Shown here piece after piece: positions 1-9,868 of a stretch of DNA of 64,000 bases. Made by a program: the position numbers and the translations under genes. Positions within the stretch are counted from its first letter, which is position 1; every line of letters starts with the position of its first letter. Under the pieces are notes generated by a model, which searched no databases, was not told where the DNA came from, and saw only the letters and a list, made by a program, of their open reading frames with translations. This DNA is from Lithospermum erythrorhizon (taxonomy: Eukaryota > Streptophyta > Magnoliopsida > Boraginales > Boraginaceae): positions 186,001 through 250,000 of the forward strand of contig JADFUC010000089.1 of NCBI GenBank assembly GCA_019722365.1, written 5' to 3'.

Positions 1-1930
1 AAGTCCTTTGCACCTATATTTCCTAGAACTTACTCCGTGTATGATTTTCAACAATATCCAATGTGATCAAGCACTCAACAACATGGATAAATGAGAAATA
101 TGTCTCTGGCTAATAACGGTAATTGATTGAAAGCTCTAGAAGAGCAAACATATATTGTTAAATCCATATTTCATACATATGAAAACTAGCAATATATCAA
201 TGGGCGATCGTAATTAGTTTCCGAAGAGCTAATATTTTTCAATAATGTAACAAAAGTATCGAGGACTCTGTAAGAGTTAATATTTGTCAAAAGTGAAGTA
301 AATCAATTGATTTGTTCCGTATCATCTAAAATATTGTACTCAAGTAACACATATATGTATTATTAAACATAGTTTCTGCCAAAACAAGAAGTTTTGATTA
401 TTCGCACGACTCTGCTGTATCTTCATCCCTGATTTGAAAGTTGGCTTAATGCGAAACAATGATTGAAATTTTATTAGACTCATTAAAGAGTCAACAAATT
501 ATTTAGTTTAAAGACTTTTATGTAGATACATTTTGTAAACTCTCAAGAGACAGCTTGGGGGCAATGCTGAATTGCTACGCAATACCGCCACCGATCATCG
601 AGAAATATTATTACACGTAGCTGGGCTACTTGCTCGCATCAAGCCAAATTATCATGTATCTCTAATATAATTGGCTCGGGCTCTAAACCAAATATTTTAC
701 CCTCCAATTATACGTGTATCGTATATTACCAAGAGTATGCACAAATGTTGATTTTTGAATACTTATTATACCCAAAAGGTATATACATCCATATACTATT
801 ATACCCGGAAGGTATGTAATTAAAGTAATGGAAACATCTATAGAATGAAGAAGTTTCCATTGCGACGTATCAATGTTTTCTCAACATCAGGGGGGAGAGA
901 ATATACAACTGAAAATAGAATATCTTGAAATGAAATATCCCTACGCTATACGATCCTCAAATGAATAAATATGAACTCGAAGTTCAAGAGATAATATGAA
1001 CAGTTCAAGGGATAATATGAACTAGAAGTTCACTACCAAACAAATATCTGACCTCAAGATAGTATTGGAATTTATATAATAGCTTGTAAACACTCAAAAT
1101 AGAAAGTTGAAGGTTCCTCAAGAACTATCAGAGGTCAAATAGTTCCACCATCCAAATTCTAAAAAGAAGAATATTTAAAGACGGTCTATAAGATGATTAC
1201 TTCCGTAAATAAATAGATGAATAATATCCTTATGAATACGTTAAAGATATAATAAATGTCCGGGAAGACATCTACATATGAAATTCATGAATGCAAATTT
1301 GCATCTCACCTATCGCTTAATACGTTTAACTATATGGAAAAAGATTGTCGACAATTTATATCGAATACAATGAAGCAGCCTCTATACGATGAAAAGAATA
1401 ATGGTGATCATAAGTATATCTCCTCGAAAGTGAGTAGAAATATGTTTATGAATGGCCAAAGAGAAAAGATGCAATCATGAATTATCATGAATATGTTAGT
1501 GCAAGAAAACTCCCCGCAGAGTTCTCAATTGCTGTACAATAAGTCTACAAATAGATTTGGAAAGAAATACCTGAAGGATTTGCATTTAATTCTTACGAGG
1601 CAATTTGAACTTTGAATAAATATATAGAAACATGATAACTCCTTACGCGAAATACTTGAACTTTGAATATATATGAAACATGATAAAATGTTTCATCTCA
1701 AGCAAACGACTCATGGAGATAACTAGTATCCGGGTTTGAAAGATATGAACTTGGTCCTCAAGTACCAATTCTAATGTATCAAGCATAACCGATACATGAT
1801 TACATAATCATGCAATATCGGGACAAATGCTTGTAGCGTTATTTGATTTCTACTGAATATCTAAACCATTTATCTCATCGTGGGGATATATGATATGTAA
1901 TCATGATCTCATCGTGGAAAGACATTTATA
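1..1930. mobile_element. Decayed retroelement-like AT-rich sequence, no intact gene
   Basis: No open reading frame longer than about 75 codons is present. A run of G next to 'ggggggagagaat' near 890 resembles the purine-rich stretch that follows pol in many plant copia elements. The pattern continues into clearer retroelement tail motifs after 1,930. The 74-codon frame at 1256-1480 matches nothing I recognise. The assignment as retroelement debris is inference from base composition and the neighbouring block; exact limits are unknown. Confidence 0.35.
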
Positions 1931-2580
1931 TTTATCGTACTTTTTCCCTTCACTAAGTTTTTTCCCACCAGGTTTTCTTGCATGCTTTTATCGGCATAAT
2001 TACTTCAAGATATCTAAAGAGAAATATAGTCTTTTTGTTTACTAGATTTTTATCCCACAAGGTTTTCTAGTGACTATTTAACCAAAGATGGTTATATCAA
2101 TGATGTTACATGGCATCAGATTTACAATGCAGATCATGAAAAGTTTCATGAAAGTTGATAATTTGCTTACGACTTAAACATTATTTTAACTCCCCAAGCA
2201 GCCTTCTTCAAGAGTTGTAAACTTTAAAGAAGGAATTTGAGATGAAATACGCTGATGTGACTAAGCATTCAAGACTTCAACAATTATAATATCACCAAAT
2301 GTGAACAAATTACCATTGAATGATGTTATAAGACTACAAAATGATTATTTGATCCCGGCATCACATATGGGCTGCATATCAAAATAGCTTATTATTATTG
2401 CGGCGAGCTTAATGCCACGACTTTTTTCCTTAATCATGCTTCTCATTCCCAAACGGGTTTTCCCGATAAAGAATTTGAAAGAACATTATAAGCCAGACAA
2501 GTAAGCACACGACTCTTTTTCCTTCAATCGGATTTTTATCTCTAGACTGATTTTCCTAAGAAGTTTTAACGGCGATATTT
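1930..2580 (+). mobile_element. LTR-retrotransposon 3' tail with repeated polypurine-like modules
   Basis: Four diverged copies of a module of the type CTTTTTCCTTC..GTTTTTTCCCAC..GGTTTTC lie near 1938-1985, 2028-2070, 2430-2470 and 2508-2570. Many plant LTR retrotransposons carry this kind of sequence ('ctctttttcctt...cccactgggttttcc...aaggttttaacg') just before or inside the 3' LTR. The reading direction implied is +. No coding domain is intact. From 2,580 to about 3,050 the sequence is AT-rich and I see nothing specific in it. Confidence 0.45.
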
Positions 2581-3055
2581 TAGTTAATTGCACATCCACT
2601 ATGAAACATATTTAAAATATTATATCGCTGAGCGCCTGGCCAACCAAGTCAGTTCCTTGCTTACCAAGAAAAGGAACGACTTCACGGAAGAATCAATTGC
2701 AAGCATTTATTTACCAAGTACTTGGGCTTACCTTATTATCAGATTTTGGAAGCCTATAACAAAAGAAATTATCAGACACTTACACAATTCTGTAAGAATA
2801 AAATCATTCCATTATCTCTTATTTATCCTATTTCATTTATATCGTTTTAATTATATTTATAACAATTTCTAGATATCATATAAAAGTATCTAAGATACTA
2901 AAAAATACTTCAATTAAAAAATATACTGTAGAACATTTTATGTTTGGAAGGAGTACTACATTTTATTTTTTGCAAAAATATATGGATTGAGACTTCAAGT
3001 ATTGAAATGACTATTTTGCTTCAAACTTTCTTTACCACTATACTTACAAGAGGGG

Positions 3056-3285
3056 TTAAATACAACATAGGCTAAAATAATAATTTTATGCCATTTTTTA
3101 CACTATTTGGAGTGTGCTTATAGCACCAGTGCCCACATGGCCAACAAGTAGGACTAATTTTGTCCCTAATGAAACTTCCTCAAAGACTACATTTATAAAT
3201 ATTGAGGCCTAAAATAGTAATTTGACCCTTGGTGGTGACACTGTTTTGGAGTGTGCTTATAGCACCAGTGATGGCCAACATTATT
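3056..3285 (+). repeat. ~139-bp imperfect tandem duplication in the kinase promoter
   Basis: A 26-bp block reading tttggagtgtgc...accagtg occurs at 3106-3131 and again, identical, at 3245-3270. Both copies are preceded by a ggc(c)taaaata.taattt segment (near 3069 and 3206) and followed by atggccaaca. The two units are thus offset by about 137-139 bp. They lie immediately upstream of the receptor kinase, so the copy nearer the gene is probably within the 5' UTR or core promoter. Confidence 0.8.
3194..3201 (+). promoter_or_regulatory. Candidate TATA box of the TMK4-like gene
   Basis: The sequence tataaata lies 150 bp upstream of the likely original ATG at 3344 and 214 bp upstream of the in-frame ATG at 3408. 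It falls between the two units of the promoter duplication. Position and sequence fit a plant TATA box; no transcript start can be seen. Confidence 0.45.
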
Positions 3286-3343
3286 CCGAGCCCACTTTCC
3301 TTCACATTTAAGCCTCAACCAAGAGTTAGATCGATTTCCAAAA

Positions 3344-3407
3344 ATGGCCACCTTGAAAGCCCCTCCTCCTCCTCCTCCCTCTCTCAGCCGCCGACGACTC
3401 CACCATA
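3344..3407 (+). other. Signal-peptide segment of the TMK4-like gene, out of frame by one base
   Basis: The frame of ATG 3408 extends upstream as LLLLLPLSAADDSTI, a hydrophobic core followed by a small-residue cleavage site (SAA|DD), but it reaches a TGA at 3354-3356 without an ATG. An ATG at 3344 opens MATLKA in another frame. The two frames would join if the CCCC run at 3360-3363 were one C shorter. Family members start with a signal peptide, so this is either a homopolymer error in the assembly or a real frameshift. Seen: both frames and the C run. Inferred: that they once formed one leader. Confidence 0.75.
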
Positions 3408-6400
3408 ATGGCGGCGCTGCTGAAATCCATCACCCCAACTCCACCTGGGTGGGACTCATCAACACCATTCTGCAAATGGAAAAACATCAACTGTGACAAC
3501 TCAAACAAAGTCACATTAATCAATTTAAGCTCACAATCTCTTTCAGGAACACTTCCTTCAAATCTCAACCAACTTAAAACCCTCAAGACTCTCTCTTTAC
3601 AACGCAACTTCTTCTCAGGACCCTTACCTTCATTATCCAATATGACCAACTTGGAAGAAGTCTTTTTGGATTATAATTCTTTTGATTTTATGCCTAAAGA
3701 CTTCATTTTGGGACTGCCCAACTTGAGGAAAATCAGTTTAAGTAATAATTCAAACTTACCCAAATGGGAAATTCCTAGCTATATTGCTCAGAGTAGTGGG
3801 TTGGAGTCTTTTCTTGCGAGTTTTGCGAATATCGAGGGTGGTATACCTGATATATTTGATGCTTTTCCTAGTTTGCAGAGTTTAAGGTTGTCGTATAATG
3901 ATATTAGTGGTGTTTTGCCAGCTTCATTGGCTGATTCTGGTATAAAAGAGTTGTGGTTGAATAATCAAGAAAAGGGGTTGTTTGGGGAGATTAGTGTGTT
4001 GTCTTCTATGACCCAATTGACTCAAGTGTGGTTACATTCGAATGCTTTTACTGGTCCTATTCCTGATTTGTCGAAATGTGTCAATTTGTTTGATTTGCAG
4101 CTGAGAGATAATCGGTTAACTGGAGTGGTGTCTCAATCTTTAATTGATTTGCCGAATTTGGTTAATATTACTTTGCAGAACAACAAGTTGCAGGGTCCAG
4201 TCCCTCGCTTCCGTGATGGTGTGGACGTGACATTGGGGAGTACTAATAGCTTTTGCAATCCTACTCCGGGGCCTTGTGATGATGAGGTGACAGCGCTTCT
4301 TGATGTTGCTGGAGCTATTGGATACCCGATGGCGTTGGCAGAGGCTTGGACTGGGAATAATGCTTGCAGCGAGTGGAGGTTCATTAGTTGTGATTCACAG
4401 AAAAAGAATGTGACCATTGTGAACCTTGGTAAGCAGGGTTTCTCGGGTACGATTTCTCCGGCCTTGGCAAATTTAACTAGTTTGGAGAGTTTATATTTGA
4501 ATTTTAACAATTTAACGGGGACTGTACCCGGAAGTTTGAAGAGTTTAACTCACTTGAAGGTTCTTGATGTGTCTAACAACAACCTATCTGGCACTCTACC
4601 TAGTTTCCCGTCTAATGTGACATTTAAATATGGTGGTAATTTATTGCTTGGGAAAAATATTAGTACTGGTGGTGGAAGTAATGGAGGATCTGATCCCAAG
4701 GGGACCGGTGATGAGAGTTCATCAGGGTCAAAATCTTCTTCAGTGTCAGGTGGTATGATTGCCGGCATTGCCATAGCTGTCCTTGTATTTATTGTTGTTT
4801 TGTTGTTCGTCCCTTATAAATGTTACATGAAAAGGCGTAATAAGAAGTTTGTGCGAGTTGAGGGTTCTGAGCGACAGACGGAGATGGGGAAAACAAGTGT
4901 TGTCCCTTCGGTGACTGGATATGCTGTACCTGCAAGTGATTTGCAGAGTCAAAGCAGTGGTGACCCGAGTGAAATTCCCCAAATGTTCGAAGGTGGAAAT
5001 GTCGTCATTTCAAATCAGGTTCTTCAACAAGTCACAAACAACTTCAGTGAACAAAATGTATTAGGTAGAGGGGGATTTGGTGTTGTGTACATGGGAGAAT
5101 TTCCTGATGGGACTAAGATAGCTGTAAAGAGAATGGAGTCTGGCCCAATGGGTACAAAGGGAAGGAATGAATTTCAAGCTGAAATTGCTGTCCTTACAAA
5201 AGTCAGGCATAGGCATTTGGTTGCACTCCTAGGTTACTGTATCAATGGTAATGAGAGGCTATTGGTGTATGAGTATATGCCGCAAGGAACTTTAAGCCAG
5301 CATTTGTTTGAATGGCAAGACCATGGCTATCAACCTTTAACTTGGAAGCAGAGAGTCACAATAGCATTGGACGTGGCAAGAGGGGTCGAATATCTACATA
5401 GCTTGGCGCAACAGAGTTTTATCCATAGAGATTTGAAACCATCTAATATACTTCTTGGGGACAATATGAGAGCAAAAGTTGCTGATTTTGGACTAGTTAG
5501 AAATGCACCTGATGGGAAATACTCTGTCGAGACACGGTTGGCTGGGACATTTGGTTATCTTGCACCTGAGTATGCTGGTAAGTATTTCCATTTGATGCTC
5601 TCATTTCATTATGTTAACTATATATGATGCCGAGCCTGGAGGATTTTATATAAGCTGAACAGTTATTATAAATGGTTCTAGTCAAATATATATGATCGAT
5701 AGTTATTTCTCTGCTATAAATTCATACCATACTTATGCTCCAACTTCCGAGTCAATATTGTAGATACCACTTAGATTTGTTGAAACTAGATACTGGGGGT
5801 TTCCATGTTTGTCATTGGGCTCGGGTACTAATTCACCAAATTTTTCATGATTGATTAAATAAAGTGTTGGTCTCCATTATAGTACTTCAATAATTACAAA
5901 GAGCTTTAATGGTACATTTGAGTTCACGTTTGCCAAGAAATTACTTGTATGTGGTAACTTCCGAGCTTTAATTTCTATTTTGATTATCCTGCAGCTACTG
6001 GACGCGTTACTACCAAAGTAGATGTCTATGCATTTGGAGTAGTTCTTATGGAGATAATTACTGGTAGAAAAGCTCTTGATGAAACCTTGCCGGACGAGAG
6101 ATCACATTTGGTTTCTTGGTTCCGCAGAGTCCTTATCAACAAAGACAACATCCGAAAGGAGATTGATCCAACTCTTGATCCTGATGATGATACTTATGGA
6201 ATTATTTGTAAAGTCACTGAGTTGGCTGGACATTGCACCGCTAGAGAGCCATCTCAGAGGCCAGATATGGGTCATGCTGTTAATGTTCTTGGACCCCTTG
6301 TTGAGCAGTGGAAGCCCTCAAATCAAGAGCAAGAGGAAAGTTATGGTATTGATCTACACATGAGCCTTCCGCAAGCTTTGCAGAGATGGCAAGCTGATGA

Positions 6401-6509
6401 GGGTACATCGCGAATGTTTGATGACATCTCCTACAGTCAATCACACTCCAGCATTCCCTCAAAACCTTCGGGATTTGCTGACACATTCAGTTCAACGGAT
6501 TGCAGATAA
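3408..6509 (+). CDS. TMK4: TMK4-like leucine-rich repeat receptor kinase (two exons: 3408-5577, 5995-6509)
   Basis: Spliced product is 894 aa from ATG 3408; with the out-of-frame leader it would be about 915, close to Arabidopsis TMK proteins. The ectodomain has an N-terminal cap ([10 protein letters not shown]), a first LRR block (to about residue 275), a cysteine-bearing island (C283, C290, C320) and a second short LRR block to about 410. A transmembrane helix spans about 450-471, followed by basic residues. The kinase has the glycine loop GRGGFG near 552, Lys574, HRD with Asp675, DFG with Asp693 and APE at 719-721; all key residues are present. Exon 2 completes the C-lobe and ends [13 protein letters not shown], the TMK tail. 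TMKs are plasma-membrane kinases in auxin and growth signalling; Arabidopsis TMK4 is also called BARK1. The wording of the ectodomain (WLNNQ, QVWLHSN, DLQLRDN) fits TMK4 best. The only defect is at the leader. Confidence 0.93.
5578..5994 (+). other. Single intron of the TMK4-like gene (417 bp)
   Basis: Donor gctg|gtaagt at 5578 and acceptor cctgcag|ctactgg ending at 5994. Joining them restores the conserved kinase stretch [15 protein letters not shown] across the junction, in phase 1. The intron is T-rich, as usual for plants. If it were retained, translation would stop at 5627 after 739 residues, giving a receptor without the rest of the kinase C-lobe. Confidence 0.95.
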
Positions 6510-6910
6510 AATGGAATGAAAACTACAAGATTCACTAAAACATTAAACGTAATTTTGCAATGGCCACTCGAGGGAGGCATAAATCCTACAGATTCTTCCA
6601 CGCAATGGAAACGTTACTATTGATTTTTAGGCTGAACATGCCAGATGATATTGGGATGTTACTATGATGATAAAGCAGAAAGGTAAGTAGATCAGTTGAT
6701 GAACTGTTATTTGTATTTGATTGAATTCTTTGAAGTTGACAGATTAGTTGTTGAGTTGAGCTGGAGGCATATGATTGTGATGCTGGAGGTTTACTGGTTT
6801 AGATAAGGTGGGGGAGAGTAGGACATGCATCATTTTCTTTCATTAATTACTAAATTGTAAATTCATTTATTCCCTTTTGGGTCTCTTTTATTGCTATCTT
6901 CTCATTTCCA
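6510..6910 (+). other. Likely 3' UTR of the TMK4-like gene
   Basis: This follows the TAA at 6507-6509 and is T-rich, without coding potential. No canonical AATAAA was found; near-matches such as attaat...aaattgtaaattc near 6845-6865 could serve as poly(A) signals. The end is a guess. Confidence 0.4.
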
Positions 6911-9135
6911 ACAAATAGCTGGACCGCAATTTTACTTTCTGATAATCTACATTATCCCGTTTTTTTTTTTTAATCAATTTTCAAACCCAATTGCCAAAAT
7001 AATATTTTCTTTAATTCATTGATACCTTGATAAAAAAAAAATTAGGATTTGGGTTAGGTTATCATTATGTGAAAAGAAGATTAGTTGATGGAAGTGCTAG
7101 CGTTACAATAACACGACTTGATCAAGTTCAACAAAAGCATTAAAGCAAGCACTCCTACATGTAGAGTGCCCCACAATTAAATGTCACAGGTATTTGGCTT
7201 CCCAAGTTGGACAAGGCATAAATGGATTTTTTTTCTATTTTAAAATTCAATTCATCGCCCCTTATAACGGTAATAACCTGCGACATCCAAGTTTGATTGT
7301 GGGCGCCTCCCAACCAAAAAGTTATTCAATGCTCGGCCATAAATGGGGATTGCTTACGTAGTTATCAAGATATCGACCAATCTTCTTTTGATATGATCGA
7401 CCACCCATTAACGACCCCTCACACGTGAATCCATCCACGTGAAACACAGACGTAATTCTACCCATTAACGACCACGTAACCATCCACTGGAGCATTGCCT
7501 AGAACTGACCTGCTTACAAATTAATTAATGAAATCTCGGACCATTCCTCCTTGCTTTTTAAGATAGAAACCTCACGAACCTTTACGAACCTTTTACGCTT
7601 ACTTCTAAATACACGTTAAGCCTCAGCCTCCAACGCTAGATCAACGCCGCTTTGATACTATTCCTCAGACCGCTTCAAAAATTATTCCTACACCGCATAA
7701 ATCATTGAAGAGAAATATCCTTCATATAAATAACTAAGATGAAGACAAGTTGACTTACTTTTTCTATTGTTTCCTCTCTCTATCCATTCTCTCTACACAA
7801 ACTTCAAAAAATATCTTCTACACATAAACTTCAAAAAATACTTTTTTCACACAAACTTCAAAAATATCTTCTTTTGGTTATTTTTTTTTTCTAAACAATC
7901 AATTTGAATAATGATGAGCCTTTACATAACGTAGGATGTAGGACTAACAATCAAGACCAAATTAATTTTAATAATTTAACTAATTTTAATTATTTATTGA
8001 TTTTGATCATTGCCTACAAATAAAATCATTTTTATATATGATTATAAAGTACTTTAGTTAGTAATAGTGAATATTAGTGTTAAAGTATATGAGTTTTTTA
8101 ATAATCAATTTTTGAGTAATATTTTGTAATTTTTAGTTATAATTTAATGTAGAAAAAAACATGTTCTGCATATGAATAATATGCTCTGGCCATATCAGTA
8201 GTATTACCAAACATACGCCGCCTTTTTAGTCAAGCGCATATGGAACATATGCACATTAGATAAAAAGTCATATCTGGGAATACGAAAGCATCTTCGGCGA
8301 CGCAGATACAAGCCGCATGTCGCATCAAGGCATACGCCTTATACGCCTGCCTCAGGCATTTTTGTCACGCCTACTTATTGGGATTAACAATCTTCGACTT
8401 GCAGTTCGACAAGAGTTTTCCTACAAAGTGTCACGGAAGGATCGAGTTATTTGAACATACATTTAAGTTCAATACTAATAAATCTATATGTGATGCTCTC
8501 ATGGTCGATGGCAACACTGCGGGCTTAAGATCATTGACGGATTTGCATATTTAGATATACGATAACTACTCGATATAACAAGTTCTTTGTGTTTTTTTCA
8601 CCAACGAGTCCCCAAACTTATCTGTCACTCACAAAGGATGATTCAATTTTTATAAATGGAGAAATCGTGGTCTTTCTCACAAGGAATCATTTTATTGTTG
8701 TAAGTAATATTTTAGTTATGTTATTGGATTGATTCATGATTTTATTATACTTTTTTGCAGCTAGAAATGTCATGAACTTTTCACTTCCACCTATCCCAAA
8801 AGACGTCTCTCGCGCCAAGAAGTGATTCCGCTTTCTCACCTCCCAAAGCTTTATTACCAACGAATAACCCGCCCAATACCAATATCACGTTAACGGTATA
8901 CCATTGCCTCCTGCTGAGTATTACGAAAGTAAATTAAAAAAGTTCAAGTCGAGTAATAAATACAAACCAACTCCATTTCATTTAGCATATTTCGTGGTAA
9001 GAATTTAAGATTTTGTACGAATAAGAATAATATCGGTCAGCGATAATATAATCGAGGGCGTAAACGAATTCATGCTCTCGAAATACACATAAACTGGTAC
9101 TTAGTTTTTAACCCGCATACCAAACGGGACTTAAA
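6911..9135. other. Intergenic, AT-rich, with LTR-like promoter segment
   Basis: No reading frame of note. At 7725-7732 there is tataaata, followed by a C/T-rich leader and three imperfect copies of an acaaacttcaaaaaatatcttct unit at about 7795-7877. This is the look of an LTR promoter and leader region. 7905-8160 is plain AT-rich sequence. 8160-9135 has more CpG and some gypsy-LTR flavour but no recognisable motif. Confidence 0.4.
7795..7877 (+). repeat. Three imperfect ~28-bp tandem repeats
   Basis: The unit (c)acaaacttcaaaaaatatctt occurs three times in a row, starting near 7795, 7821 and 7849, differing by a few substitutions and a T-run. It sits about 65 bp downstream of a TATA-like box and may be the transcribed leader of an old LTR. 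Confidence 0.65.
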
Positions 9136-9868
9136 AACTACCATAAATATCTTCCACCTACCTCAATCACTATTCATCATCATCATCAAAACCCACCAAC
9201 CCCTTCTCCTGGTGACGGGGCCGAACCATACCCCCCTTCCCTACCTCGATTTTTTTTTTTATTTTTCTCGCTGAATCTTTGCTGAATCTAACTTCATAAT
9301 CTTTGCTTCTTCATCTTCCGATTATCAAAGTTTATTTCGCTTTCTAATCTTCAAATCTAAGTATTTTTGAGAGCTAAAGTTGACTATTTTGAGGTTTGAC
9401 TTTTGCTGACTTTGAGGTTCGAGATTTTTAATTTACTACAAGATCATCTGTGCTCGAATTACGTGGTTGCCGATAATAATCGATTATCAAGTTCGAAACT
9501 ACACAAGATGCTGACTGCCGACTTTTGCACTTGGAGTTAAAAAGACGTTTACGAAGATTAAATACTCGGAAGTTATACTTTTGAAGAATGATTTTGGAGC
9601 TTATGTCACTTTTTTGGAAACGAGATGACTTTTTTTTCGACGCTTTTGGAAGAAAAATGTGAATTTGTAAAAGTGTGTCAGTTGAGTTTAATATAGTTAT
9701 TTCTGGAGTATAGCCAGGATTTTAAGCTGTTATAAAAGATTACGCTGATTTGATTGCAAATAGTGAGTATTTTACTTTTAATAAAGCGTCATAAAACGGG
9801 TAAATTAGTTCGAGAAAATTGATTTTCGGGGTTGATTAGAAATTGATTAAAGTATTGTTCGACGAGGC
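9136..9868 (+). repeat. Left LTR-like direct repeat (about 733 bp)
   Basis: It begins aactaccataaatatcttcc and ends near attgttcgacgaggcg. Shared landmarks with the right copy include the cat-rich attcatcatcatc tract, accaaccccttctcct, gttgactattttgagg, cgtggttgccgataataatcg and gaagaaaaatgtgaattt. Copies differ by many substitutions and small indels, which suggests an old insertion. Confidence 0.8.

Noticed and set aside
3326..3649. 107-codon minus-strand frame over the kinase start
   Set aside because: Antisense shadow of the TMK4-like exon; no motif of its own.
6076..6363. 95-codon plus frame overlapping kinase exon 2
   Set aside because: Out-of-frame shadow; the conserved kinase C-lobe is in the other frame.
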